This document shows positions 43,469 to 53,088 of a stretch of DNA of 64,000 bases, one piece after another (the first letter of the stretch is position 1; each line of letters begins with the position of its first letter). The notes beneath the pieces are model-generated. The model was given only the letters and a program-made list of their open reading frames with translations. It was not told the origin of the DNA and searched no databases. The position numbers were made by a program, and so were the translations under genes. The stretch lies in the NCBI RefSeq assembly GCF_002112505.1, contig NZ_NEHW01000001.1, positions 186,001 to 250,000 on the forward strand, given 5' to 3'. The DNA comes from Pseudomonas sp. R28(2017). GTDB taxonomy: Bacteria > Pseudomonadota > Gammaproteobacteria > Pseudomonadales > Pseudomonadaceae.

Positions 43469-43783
43469 ATGGTCATCGACTTCAGTCGTTTGAATAACTC
43501 TCCGTCCATCACGGGCGGCGTTCGTGGCAATGCCACGTCCGGCAACGCCGAGAAAACCGGCGAAACCCAAGAAGCGCCAAAAAGCGCCAGCGCCAGCGGA
43601 GAAGCGGTACACCTCAGCCAAGAGGCCCAGCAGTTGCAACAGGTCAGCGACAAGCTGCGCGACCAGCCCGTCGTCAACAGTGCCCGCGTGGCGCAGTTGA
43701 AGCAGGCGATCGCAGACGGCAGCTACCAGGTCGATGCCGGCCGGGTCGCCAGCAAACTGCTCGATTTCGAAGCCCAGCGCTGA
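43469..43783 (+). CDS. flgM: Anti-sigma-28 factor FlgM
   Basis: FlgM binds FliA until the hook is done and is then exported. The 104 residues have an unstructured Gly/Ser/Thr/Glu-rich N-terminal half and a C-terminal sigma-binding half ([20 protein letters not shown], then [13 protein letters not shown]) that is the family signature. AGAGG precedes the ATG. It is followed by flgN after 50 bases. Confidence 0.95.
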   Translation: MVIDFSRLNNSPSITGGVRGNATSGNAEKTGETQEAPKSASASGEAVHLSQEAQQLQQVSDKLRDQPVVNSARVAQLKQAIADGSYQVDAGRVASKLLDFEAQR

Positions 43784-43833
43784 CCGTTCGGCGCGCTGAC
43801 TTCACGGACGCTATGTAAAGCCAAGAGTTAGCC

Positions 43834-44301
43834 ATGCACGACATCACTTTGCTGCAACTGATCGAAGACGACATCGCTCCGACCCAGGAACTGCTCGACC
43901 TCCTGCAGCAGGAGTCGGTGGCTCTGCACGGGCGCGACATGGCGCCGCTGGAGGGCATCCTGGCCCGCAAGCAGTCGCTGATCGTCCTGCTCGAGCAGCA
44001 AGGCATGCGCCGCAACAACCTGCTCACCAGCCTCGGCCTCAGCGCCAACCGCGCCGGCGTGCAGGCATTGGCGGCACAATCGGACAACGGCGAGCTGATC
44101 ATGCAGCAGCTCGATGTGCTGACCCAGTTGATGGACGCCTGCCAGAAGGTCAACGAGACCAATGGCCGGATCATCCAGGTGCAGCAACACGTCACGGCCA
44201 ACCAGATCAGAATCCTCCAGGGCGGCGAAGCGCCGTCGCTCTACGACAGCCGTGGCGCCACTTCACCACTTGCCAAGCCCCGGGCGCTCAGCCAAGTGTG
44301 A
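43834..44301 (+). CDS. flgN: Flagellar export chaperone FlgN
   Basis: FlgN is the cytosolic chaperone for FlgK and FlgL. The 155 residues form long helices (LLQLIEDDIAPTQELLDLLQ, LEGILARKQSLIVLLEQQGM, VNETNGRIIQVQQHVTANQI) as in the family. It is co-transcribed with flgM. Confidence 0.92.
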   Translation: MHDITLLQLIEDDIAPTQELLDLLQQESVALHGRDMAPLEGILARKQSLIVLLEQQGMRRNNLLTSLGLSANRAGVQALAAQSDNGELIMQQLDVLTQLMDACQKVNETNGRIIQVQQHVTANQIRILQGGEAPSLYDSRGATSPLAKPRALSQV

Positions 44302-44381
44302 TTACTTCTATCAAGGCACGGAACATACTGGCAAAATGCCGTTACTTGCGTGTGTCGTTTTTGCCTGGAGATTGAAAACCC

Positions 44382-45125
44382 GTGTTCAATGAAACCGATG
44401 CCCCGCAACCGCCAAAGGTGCTGAACACGCCCTTGGAGATCGCGGCCAACCTGCGCCAGCTGCAAGATAGCCATGATCCGCTGATCATCACCTTCCATGA
44501 GCGCAGCCAGCGGTTCCAGAGCTACGTGGTACACGTGGACCGTGACAGCAATAGCCTGGCGCTGGACGAGATGATCCCGCGCGACGGCGAAAAATTCATC
44601 GAGAACGGCGAACCGTTCCGTGTCGAAGGCTTCCACGACGGCGTGCGCATCGCCTGGGAATGCAATCACGAGCTGAAGATCAGCGAAGTCGACGGCCACC
44701 GCTGCTACCGTGGCGCGATGCCGGAAGAGATGACCTACCACCAGCGCCGCAACGCCTTCCGCGCCGCGCTGAAGCTTTCGCAACTGGTCGACATCATGCT
44801 TGACGGCAGCTTCCTCAAGGGTAACGGTGCCTTGCGCGGCAAGCTGCTGGACATTTCTGCCACCGGCTGCAAGCTGCGCTTCGAGGGTAATGTCGAGGAC
44901 CGCCTGCAACTGGGCCAGGTGTACGAGCGCTTCAAGGCCAGCAACCCACTGGGCCTGGTCGACACCATGGTCGAGCTGCGCCACCTGCACTTCGAAGAGC
45001 GGATCAACACCACCTTCGCCGGCGTGCGCTTCCATAACCTCAATGGCCAGGCGCAGCGCAAGGTCGAGAGTTTTGTCTACCAGCTGCAGCGCGAGGCGCG
45101 GCGGTTCGACAAGGACGATTATTGA
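44382..45125 (+). CDS. flgZ: PilZ-domain flagellar brake protein FlgZ/YcgR
   Basis: YcgR-type protein (FlgZ in Pseudomonas) that binds c-di-GMP and slows or biases the motor. Of 247 residues, 1-about 110 form the YcgR N-terminal beta domain ([20 protein letters not shown]). The rest is a PilZ domain with the c-di-GMP motif RxxxR at 123-127 (QRRNAFR) and DISATG at 157-162. The start is GTG at 44382 with CTGGAG upstream. It follows flgN by 80 bases. Confidence 0.94.
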   Translation: MFNETDAPQPPKVLNTPLEIAANLRQLQDSHDPLIITFHERSQRFQSYVVHVDRDSNSLALDEMIPRDGEKFIENGEPFRVEGFHDGVRIAWECNHELKISEVDGHRCYRGAMPEEMTYHQRRNAFRAALKLSQLVDIMLDGSFLKGNGALRGKLLDISATGCKLRFEGNVEDRLQLGQVYERFKASNPLGLVDTMVELRHLHFEERINTTFAGVRFHNLNGQAQRKVESFVYQLQREARRFDKDDY

Positions 45126-45236
45126 TCCCGGCGCGGATGGGCGTCTTTTCAACGCCCACCCCCTCAACCGCTTTTCCTTCACCCTAAAAGTCTTCCTGCT
45201 GCTTTCAGCCCTCCCCCTCGCCGACCCTGCTTGCTC

Positions 45237-45270
45237 GCACCCACCTCCGGGTGCATTGTGAGTAGGAGGT
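45237..45270 (+). promoter_or_regulatory. Leader hairpin whose loop can pair with the ribosome site
   Basis: GCACCC (45237-45242) and GGGTGC (45249-45254) form a six-base-pair stem with loop ACCTCC. That loop is the exact complement of GGAGGT in the ribosome site at 45265-45270, four bases before the ATG. A matching stem, with one G-U pair, precedes the second paralogue (46026-46043), but its loop (ACTACC) no longer fits. Confidence 0.4.
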
Positions 45271-45273
45271 TTT

Positions 45274-45846
45274 ATGTACCCCGGCAACTTTACGGCTCAA
45301 ATGGAAATGGTACTGGGGCCGTCATACAGGCAATACCCAGATGTTGGAATAGTTGACTCGCTGAATCCGCGCCTGGACGGCTGGCTATGTACTGACACGC
45401 ATGAGCACTACAGACCCATGAGGTTCTTGTTTACCTACCTCGGAGAAGATGAGAGCGGTATCAACTACCGCATCACTGCCGCAGTGGGATGGGAATATGC
45501 CGGCGCAATGCTCCGGGAAAGCATGAATGGGTGGATAGGGATGCAAGGGTTCGCGATCGGCAGGCTTGTGGATTATGTAGCCACTGCCAGGCCGTTTGGC
45601 TCGGACCCTATTTGGCGAATAAAAAAGCTGACCGACTGGGACGGTGATTTCAACACTTTGAACACTGTTGAATTTCAGCTGCTGAACAGCGACGGCCATG
45701 CGATGTCAGTCAGGGCATACACGCACAGCGCCAAATTCAGAAAAGGAACGCCCGGTAGATCCCACAGCTTCATCTACTTCTATGCGGAGGATGAAGACAG
45801 GTATGAACCGGCTCGGTTCAGGCTAGTGCACAGCAAGCGAGCCTGA
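45274..45846 (+). CDS. Unknown protein, tandem family copy 1
   Basis: A 190-residue protein that I do not recognize. It starts YPGNFTAQMEMVLGPSYRQY, has LNPRLDGWLC and AGAMLRESMNGWIGMQGF, then AIGRLVDYVATARPFGSDP, IKKLTDWDGDFNTLNTVEFQ and a basic C-terminus. No signal peptide or membrane segment is visible; the protein is rich in Trp, Tyr and beta-type segments. It aligns over its full length with the next gene (shared NFTA, NPRLDGWLC, GRLVDYV, L-WDGD-TL-VEF-LL, HGQAMS/HAMS). AGGAGGT precedes the ATG. The family lies between the flagellar locus and an MFS transporter gene. Confidence 0.8.
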   Translation: MYPGNFTAQMEMVLGPSYRQYPDVGIVDSLNPRLDGWLCTDTHEHYRPMRFLFTYLGEDESGINYRITAAVGWEYAGAMLRESMNGWIGMQGFAIGRLVDYVATARPFGSDPIWRIKKLTDWDGDFNTLNTVEFQLLNSDGHAMSVRAYTHSAKFRKGTPGRSHSFIYFYAEDEDRYEPARFRLVHSKRA

Positions 45847-46062
45847 GCAGCGACCTGCTTCGCAGCACCCTGCCGTTGTGCTGCGAAGTCCATACACACC
45901 AAGCGCATGGGGTGTCTGCATTACCTTCTGCCCCGCCTGCCCATCCACAGTGTCAAGTCCCTTTCCCCACACTGGCCAAGCTTCCTGCTGCCCCAAGCAC
46001 AACCCTGCTCCTATCGTGCCTGCTCGCACTCACTACCGGGTGCCCTTTGAGCAGGAGGTTTC

Positions 46063-46635
46063 ATGAGTTCTACCAACTTCACGGCGATACTGGGTTCAGA
46101 TAAAGGAACGATAGGCGTGGTTGACTCCACCGTGAACCCGCGACTGGATGGCTGGCTATGCCCTTATAATCATGACAAGTTCACATCCATCAGGTTTAAG
46201 TTCACCTTGCAAGGTGAACATAACGGGGACAGGTCCTACCACATCAGTGCAGCAGAGGGTTGGGCCTATGCCGGCGCATTGGTCCAGACAAGCCTTAGCG
46301 GGTGGGTGGGGCTCTACGGGATAGGCGTGGTCGGCAGGCTTGTGGATTATGTGTTGGCGGCCAACTCTCGTGGCCCGGATCCACGCTGGCGAATTCGAAC
46401 ACTGACCGAATGGGACGGTGATTTGAAGACCTTGGAAAATGTTGAGTTCCATTTGCTGGACCGACATGGCCAGGCAATGTCGATAGAATCTTACAGGCAC
46501 GAATCTATCTCACCCTCCGGCGAAATCGGCAAACGAGCGACGGTAAGTATTTCATACGCCGACTATGTGAGCGTGAACAAAGAAGCCCAGTCCAAGAAGA
46601 TACGTTTCAAACTGCGCGACATCCGCAGCGCCTGA
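46063..46635 (+). CDS. Unknown protein, tandem family copy 2
   Basis: A second 190-residue member of the same unknown family (STNFTAILGSDKGTIGVVDS, VNPRLDGWLCPYNHDKFTSI, GVVGRLVDYVLAANSRGPDP, LTEWDGDLKTLENVEFHLLD, then IRFKLRDIRSA). Identity with copy 1 is moderate, so the duplication is not recent. Its upstream 110 bases also resemble those of copy 1 (CTTCCTGCTGC, CTGCTCGCAC, GGGTGC, CAGGAGGTTT), so leader and gene were duplicated together. Confidence 0.8.
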   Translation: MSSTNFTAILGSDKGTIGVVDSTVNPRLDGWLCPYNHDKFTSIRFKFTLQGEHNGDRSYHISAAEGWAYAGALVQTSLSGWVGLYGIGVVGRLVDYVLAANSRGPDPRWRIRTLTEWDGDLKTLENVEFHLLDRHGQAMSIESYRHESISPSGEIGKRATVSISYADYVSVNKEAQSKKIRFKLRDIRSA

Positions 46636-46843
46636 CAGCCAGATAGATGGCAGACGACCAACCTTGTCAAATCCAGCTCAAGCCATTGGCAACCTGTCGC
46701 AGACTTCACCCCGAAAACGCCACCCACACGTGGCGTTCTTGATCGACCGACAGCGTTGAAACACTTCCAGCTGATGGCGCCACAGGCGATTGCCTAGCGT
46801 TGCAGGCCCCCACTTCCAGGTGCATCGGTGCACAGGAGGCTTG

Positions 46844-47043
46844 ATGATTCACGCTAATTTCACCGCAGAACTTCACTGCCGCCATGGCCAGATCGGCGAT
46901 GGCTGGCTGGGCCTGTACGGCACCCATGTGGCGGGGCGCATCATCGACGCGTTCAACCCGGCCAATCTGTTACGCAATCGCATGCAGGAGACCTTGAAGG
47001 GGACATTCTGAAGTTCACCTTGCGCAACGTGACACTGGCCTGA
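46844..47043 (+). pseudogene. Decayed tandem family copy 3
   Basis: A remnant reading MIHANFTAELHCRHGQIGDG, WLGLYGTHVAGRIIDAFNPA and then an end TGA at 47009-47011. In another frame right behind it, KFTLRNVTLA and a stop correspond to the C-terminus of copy 2 (RFKLRDIRSA). Compared with the intact copies the segment between NFTA and GWxGLYG and nearly all of the second half are missing. The ribosome site (CAGGAGG) is intact, so a 55-residue product could still be made. Confidence 0.68.
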
Positions 47044-47102
47044 GCCAACCTGCGCCAACTGGCTGCTCGGGGATGAGCCCCGCCCAGCCAGCACACCGAG
47101 CC

Positions 47103-48446
47103 TCAACCTGACTTGCCCACCTCGGCCTCTGTCTCGGCGGCCACCTTTGCCCCCTTTTGCTCCTCGGCCTCGGTATCTTCCGCCGCAACCGGTGCCTGCA
47201 TCACCTCCTGCACGGTCTGCTCATCCACCCGAGGGTCGAGCGCCGCCGACAGGGGTGAACCCGCCGCTGGCATGGCCACGTGGCCCAGCGGCGCATCCTG
47301 CACCTGATGCAGGCCGGTAACCGCCTTGGGCCGAATGCGCCACACCAGCACCAGGGCGAAGAATGCGAAGAAGGCATAGAGCATCTGCGGCCCCAGCACC
47401 TTCATCAGCACCCCTGCCGCCAACGGCCCGATACACGCACCCACGCCGTAGGTGACCAACAGCATGGCGGTCAACGACACCCGCCGCTCGCTTTCCACGT
47501 GGTCGTTGGAGAACGCCACGGCCAACGGGTAGAGGCAGAACTGCAACAACGAAATGACGAAACCGATGCCGAACAGCACCTCCAACGGCACACTCGGCAG
47601 AAACGCCAGTGGCGCCGAGGCCAGCGCCAGGCCCACCGCCACACTGCGGATCAACACCGCCCGGTCATAGCGGTCGGACAACCAGCCCAACGGCCACTGC
47701 ACCAGCAGCCCGGCAAAGATGCAGCACCCCATGAACAGACCGATCTGTTCGGTCGACATCCCCTGACTGGAGGCATACAGCGGCGCCAGGCCGTAGAACG
47801 AACCGACGATCAGCCCCGAACCGAGCACCGTGCTGAGCGACTGCGGCACCCGCTTGATGAAGAACTTCGGCTCCATCGGTGCCGGGCGCAACGGCGCCGG
47901 GTGGATGCGCCGGGTCATCGCCACCGGCACCAGGCACAGCGCGAAGCACATGGCGACCAGCATCAGCAGTTCCGGGCCGAGTTGCGGGTGCACCACCAGG
48001 ATCAGCTGGCCGAGCACCAGGCCAAGGTAGGAAGCGATCATGTAGCCGCTGAACACCGCGCCACGGTGCTTGGCGTCGGCCTGCTCGTTGAGCCAGCTCT
48101 CGATCACCATGTACTGGCACATCATCCCCAGGCCGACGATCATCCGCAGCCCGACCCACACCGGCAACCAGCTGGTCAGCCCATGCCCCAGCACCGCTGC
48201 GCCGACGATACCGGCGCAGGTGGCATAGGCGCGGATGTGCCCGACCCGGCCGATCAGCCGATGGCCGACCTTGCCGCCCACGGCCAGGCCGAAGTAGTTG
48301 GCCGCCATCAGCGCACCCACCCACAGGCTGTCGACATGATCGGCCGCCAGGCGCAGCGCCAGGTAAGTACTGAGCAGGCCCGAGCCGATCAACATCATCA
48401 AGGCGGCGAAATACAACGACTGAAAGGGCTTCCAGATGTTTCGCAT
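47103..48446 (-). CDS. Major facilitator superfamily transporter (YcaD-like)
   Basis: A 447-residue membrane protein with about 12 membrane segments (FAALMMLIGSGLLSTYLALR, LWVGALMAANYFGLAVGGKV, FCLYPLAVAFSNDHV). The cytosolic loop after helix 2 carries GKVGHRLIGRVGHIRAY and the one in the second half GWLSDRYDRAVLIR, both MFS signatures. The layout is like the YcaD/sugar-efflux type. The C-terminal 70 residues are a Glu/Ala-rich soluble tail. The substrate is unknown. No operon partner: the next gene on the strand is 130 bases upstream. Confidence 0.88.
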   Translation of the reverse strand: MRNIWKPFQSLYFAALMMLIGSGLLSTYLALRLAADHVDSLWVGALMAANYFGLAVGGKVGHRLIGRVGHIRAYATCAGIVGAAVLGHGLTSWLPVWVGLRMIVGLGMMCQYMVIESWLNEQADAKHRGAVFSGYMIASYLGLVLGQLILVVHPQLGPELLMLVAMCFALCLVPVAMTRRIHPAPLRPAPMEPKFFIKRVPQSLSTVLGSGLIVGSFYGLAPLYASSQGMSTEQIGLFMGCCIFAGLLVQWPLGWLSDRYDRAVLIRSVAVGLALASAPLAFLPSVPLEVLFGIGFVISLLQFCLYPLAVAFSNDHVESERRVSLTAMLLVTYGVGACIGPLAAGVLMKVLGPQMLYAFFAFFALVLVWRIRPKAVTGLHQVQDAPLGHVAMPAAGSPLSAALDPRVDEQTVQEVMQAPVAAEDTEAEEQKGAKVAAETEAEVGKSG

Positions 48447-48576
48447 ACGTCCCGTCGAACTCCCTGGTCAGGTGGCGTTGGCTTGCTGGCAAGCATAAAA
48501 GCAAAATGGCCACGGCGCAGTCCCCTGCCCAACAAATAGCCAGCCAGGGGCGCGTCCAGTGCCGGTCGTGTCGCGA

Positions 48577-49920
48577 TCAGGCCTGTGCCGCCAGCACGCG
48601 TCGCTCCCACGGGGTGATCTCGTTGAAGAAATCCGTCAGTTCCAGGGTCTTGCTGGCGATGTAGCCTTCGATGAACTCGCTGCCGAACAGTTCCCGCGAC
48701 AGGGCACTGCGCTTGAGGCGATCAAGGGCGGCATGCAAGGTACACGGCAGGCTCAGGTGTTCCGGCACCTCGAACTCGCCCTGGATCGCCGGGGTCGGCT
48801 GCAGGCGCTGCGCGATGCCGTGCAGGCCGGCGGCCAGGCTGGCGGCGATGGCCAGGTAAGGGTTGGCATCGGCGCCGGGCAGGCGGTTTTCCACCCGCCG
48901 GGCCACCGGGGCACTGGCCGGAATGCGCAAGCCGGCAGCGCGGTTGTCCTCGGACCAGCAGGCGTTGTTCGGCGAGGCATACGGATGGCACAGCCGCTGG
49001 TAGGAGTTGACGTTGGGCGCGAACAGCGCGGTGAAGTCGGCCATGCACGCCTGCTGGCCACCAATGAAATGGTAGAAAGTCTCGGTCGGCTGGCCCTTCG
49101 CGTCGCTGAACACGTTGCGCCCGCTGGCGATCTCCACCAGGCTCTGGTGAATGTGCATCGAGCTGCCCGGGGTATGCGCCAACGGCTTGGCCATGCACAC
49201 CACGCTCAGGCCGTGCTTGAGCGCCACCTCCTTGAGCAGGTGCTTGAACAGGAAGGTCTGGTCGGCCAGCAGCAACGGGTCGCCATGCAACAGATTGATC
49301 TCGAACTGGCTCACGCCCATTTCGTGCATGAAGGTGTCACGGGGCAGGCCCAGGGCCGCCATGCACTGGTACACCTCCTGGAAGAACGGGCGCAGGCCGT
49401 TGTTGGAGCTGACGCTGAAGGCCGAATGGCCAAGCTCGCGGCGGCCATCCTTGCCAACCGGTGGCAGAAAGGGTTGCTGCGGATCGGTGTTGGGGGCGAA
49501 GACGAAGAACTCCAGCTCGGTCGCCACCACCGGCGCCAGGCCCAGGGCGGCGTAACGGGCGATCACTGTCTTGAGCTGCCCCCGCGTCGACAGCCCCGAA
49601 GGCCGGCCATCGAGTTCGTTGGCGTCACAGATGGCCAGCGCCAAACCCTCCTCGCTCCACGGCAGGCGGTGGATCTGCGCGGGTTCCGCGACCAGCGCCA
49701 GGTCGCCGTCATCGCTGCCGTAGAAGCGCGCCGGCGGGTAGCCACCCATGATGCATTGCAGCAGCACACCCCGGGCCATCTGCAGGCGGCGGCCTTCGAG
49801 GAAGCCTTCGGCGGTCATCACCTTGCCGCGGGGGACGCCGTTGAGGTCGGGGGTGACGCATTCGATCTGGTCGATGCCCTGCAGGAGCTCGGCGGGCGAG
49901 CGATGGGCGGCGGTGGTCAT
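48577..49920 (-). CDS. Glutamine-synthetase-family ligase (gamma-glutamylpolyamine synthetase-like)
   Basis: A 447-residue member of the GS family closest to PuuA/SpuI-type enzymes that join glutamate to putrescine or other amines using ATP. Visible features are ECVTPDLNGVPRGKVMTAEG, VVATELEFFVFAP (metal-binding Glu), SSMHIHQSLVEIASGRN and VENRLPGADANPYLAIAASL. The ATG at 49920 is used; 24 codons of upstream reading lack a ribosome site. The amine substrate cannot be told. In P. putida a gene of this kind also stands next to bkdR. Confidence 0.87.
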   Translation of the reverse strand: MTTAAHRSPAELLQGIDQIECVTPDLNGVPRGKVMTAEGFLEGRRLQMARGVLLQCIMGGYPPARFYGSDDGDLALVAEPAQIHRLPWSEEGLALAICDANELDGRPSGLSTRGQLKTVIARYAALGLAPVVATELEFFVFAPNTDPQQPFLPPVGKDGRRELGHSAFSVSSNNGLRPFFQEVYQCMAALGLPRDTFMHEMGVSQFEINLLHGDPLLLADQTFLFKHLLKEVALKHGLSVVCMAKPLAHTPGSSMHIHQSLVEIASGRNVFSDAKGQPTETFYHFIGGQQACMADFTALFAPNVNSYQRLCHPYASPNNACWSEDNRAAGLRIPASAPVARRVENRLPGADANPYLAIAASLAAGLHGIAQRLQPTPAIQGEFEVPEHLSLPCTLHAALDRLKRSALSRELFGSEFIEGYIASKTLELTDFFNEITPWERRVLAAQA

Positions 49921-50007
49921 GACGCTTGTCCTTGTTGTTATAGGCTGACCACAACATAGGCTTGGGGTGTTTAAAATATCAAGCACCTGCATTCAGGACC
50001 GCGTCGC

Positions 50008-50106
50008 CTGCTTCGCGGGCAAGCCCGCTCGCACAGGAACACCACCGGCCTGAAAGCTGTGCAGTACTTGTGGGAGCGGGCTTGCCCGCGAAGAGGCCGG
50101 TGCAGG
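50008..50106. repeat. Inverted pair of REP elements between the ligase gene and bkdR
   Basis: CTTCGCGGGCAAGCCCGCTC at 50011 and its mirror copy at 50068-50106 (TTGTGGGAGCGGGCTTGCCC, then GCGAAGAGGCCGG) are P. putida-type REP units about 30 bases apart. They sit seven bases before the bkdR stop on the minus strand side. Confidence 0.88.
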
Positions 50107-50112
50107 CAACCA

Positions 50113-50598
50113 CTATTCCCGCAAAGTCATGCCATTCGAAGGCAACGGCAAAGCGGTCTTGTACCTCACCTGCTTGAGGGCAAAGCTCGAACGGATGTTG
50201 GCCACCCCCGGCAACCGTGTCAGGTAATCGAGAAAGCGCTCCAGCGCCTGGATGCTCGGCAACAGCACCCGCAGCAGGTAGTCAGGGTCACCGGTCATCA
50301 GGTAGCACTCCATCACCTCGGGCCGTTCGGCGATCTCTTCCTCGAAGCGGTGCAGCGCCTGCTCGACCTGCTTCTCCAGGCTGACATGGATGAACACATT
50401 CACATCCAGCCCCAGCACCTGCGGTGACAACAGGGTCACCTGCTGGCGGATCACCCCCAACTCCTCCATCGCCTTGACCCGGTTGAAACACGGCGTCGGC
50501 GACAGGTTCACCGAACGCGCAAGTTCGGCGTTGGTGATGCGAGCGTTGTCCTGAAGGCTGTTGAGAATGCCGATATCGGTACGATCGAGCTTGCGCAT
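50113..50598 (-). CDS. bkdR: Lrp-family regulator BkdR
   Basis: BkdR is the branched-chain amino-acid-responsive activator of the bkd operon. The 161 residues have an N-terminal helix-turn-helix ([40 protein letters not shown]) and a RAM ligand-binding domain ([20 protein letters not shown]). It diverges from bkdAA over a 197-base shared control region, as in P. putida. Confidence 0.95.
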   Translation of the reverse strand: MRKLDRTDIGILNSLQDNARITNAELARSVNLSPTPCFNRVKAMEELGVIRQQVTLLSPQVLGLDVNVFIHVSLEKQVEQALHRFEEEIAERPEVMECYLMTGDPDYLLRVLLPSIQALERFLDYLTRLPGVANIRSSFALKQVRYKTALPLPSNGMTLRE

Positions 50599-50717
50599 GA
50601 GACAAATTCACCGGTTTTTTGTGTTTATCCGGAATGTTTATCTCCCCTGCCAGGCAAAGGCAATCAACTTGAGAGAAAAATTCTTCTGCCCTGCCACTAA
50701 GATGTAAATGACGCTGA

Positions 50718-52028
<1,311 letters not shown>

Positions 52029-52029
52029 G

Positions 52030-53088
52030 ATGAACGATCACAACAACAGCATCAACCCGGAAACCGCCATGGCCACCAGCACACTGACCATGATCCAGGC
52101 CCTGCGCTCGGCCATGGATGTCATGCTCGAGCGCGACGACAATGTGGTGATCTACGGCCAGGACGTCGGTTACTTCGGCGGCGTGTTCCGTTGCACCGAA
52201 GGCCTGCAGACCAAATACGGCAAGTCGCGGGTGTTCGACGCCCCGATCTCCGAAAGCGGCATCGTCGGCACTGCCGTGGGCATGGGCGCCTATGGCCTGC
52301 GCCCGGTGGTGGAGATCCAGTTCGCCGACTACTTCTACCCGGCCTCCGACCAGATCGTCTCGGAAATGGCCCGCCTGCGCTACCGCTCAGCCGGCGAGTT
52401 CATCGCCCCGCTGACCCTGCGCATGCCTTGCGGCGGCGGCATCTATGGCGGCCAGACCCACAGCCAGAGCCCGGAAGCGATGTTCACCCAGGTCTGCGGC
52501 CTGCGCACGGTCATGCCGTCCAACCCGTATGACGCCAAGGGCCTGCTGATCGCCTCGATCGAGTGCGACGACCCGGTGATCTTCCTCGAGCCCAAACGCC
52601 TGTACAACGGCCCGTTCGACGGCCACCACGACCGCCCTGTCACGCCTTGGTCGAAACACCCGCAAAGCGCCGTGCCGGACGGCTACTACACCGTGCCGCT
52701 GGACAAGGCAGCGATCACCCGCCCTGGCAACGATGTCACCGTGCTGACTTACGGCACCACGGTCTACGTGGCCCAGGTGGCTGCCGAGGAGACCGGCGTC
52801 GACGCCGAAGTCATCGACCTGCGCAGCCTCTGGCCGCTGGACCTGGAGACCATCGTCGCCTCGGTGAAGAAGACCGGCCGCTGCGTGGTCGTGCATGAAG
52901 CCACCCGCACCTGTGGCTTCGGCGCCGAACTGGTGTCGCTGGTGCAGGAGCACTGCTTCCATCATCTCGAAGCGCCGATCGAGCGCGTCACCGGCTGGGA
53001 CACCCCCTACCCCCACGCACAGGAATGGGCTTATTTCCCAGGCCCTTCGCGGGTAGGCGCGGCATTGAAACGGGTCATGGAGGTCTGA
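52030..53088 (+). CDS. bkdAB: Branched-chain 2-oxoacid dehydrogenase E1 beta subunit
   Basis: A 352-residue E1 beta chain starting MNDHNNSINPETAMA, the same start as the P. putida protein as I remember it. Typical segments are FDAPISESGIVGTAVGMGAY, PCGGGIYGGQTHSQSPEAMF and TYGTTVYVAQVAAEETGVDA. It makes the alpha2beta2 E1 with BkdAA. bkdB begins immediately after its stop. Confidence 0.96.
   Translation: MNDHNNSINPETAMATSTLTMIQALRSAMDVMLERDDNVVIYGQDVGYFGGVFRCTEGLQTKYGKSRVFDAPISESGIVGTAVGMGAYGLRPVVEIQFADYFYPASDQIVSEMARLRYRSAGEFIAPLTLRMPCGGGIYGGQTHSQSPEAMFTQVCGLRTVMPSNPYDAKGLLIASIECDDPVIFLEPKRLYNGPFDGHHDRPVTPWSKHPQSAVPDGYYTVPLDKAAITRPGNDVTVLTYGTTVYVAQVAAEETGVDAEVIDLRSLWPLDLETIVASVKKTGRCVVVHEATRTCGFGAELVSLVQEHCFHHLEAPIERVTGWDTPYPHAQEWAYFPGPSRVGAALKRVMEV

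Noticed and set aside
44302..44381. Possible sigma-28 or sigma-54 promoter before flgZ (GGCACGGAACATAC, GCCGTTAC)
   Set aside because: The spacing does not fit either factor; the elements are present only as halves.
45126..47043. Whether the tandem unknown proteins are secreted toxins
   Set aside because: No signal peptide, delivery domain or catalytic motif can be seen; left as unknown.
50660..50705. A TTGAGA / TAAGAT pair before bkdAA as a sigma-70 promoter
   Set aside because: The spacing is 23 bases, too long for sigma-70; BkdR-dependent start not deducible by eye.
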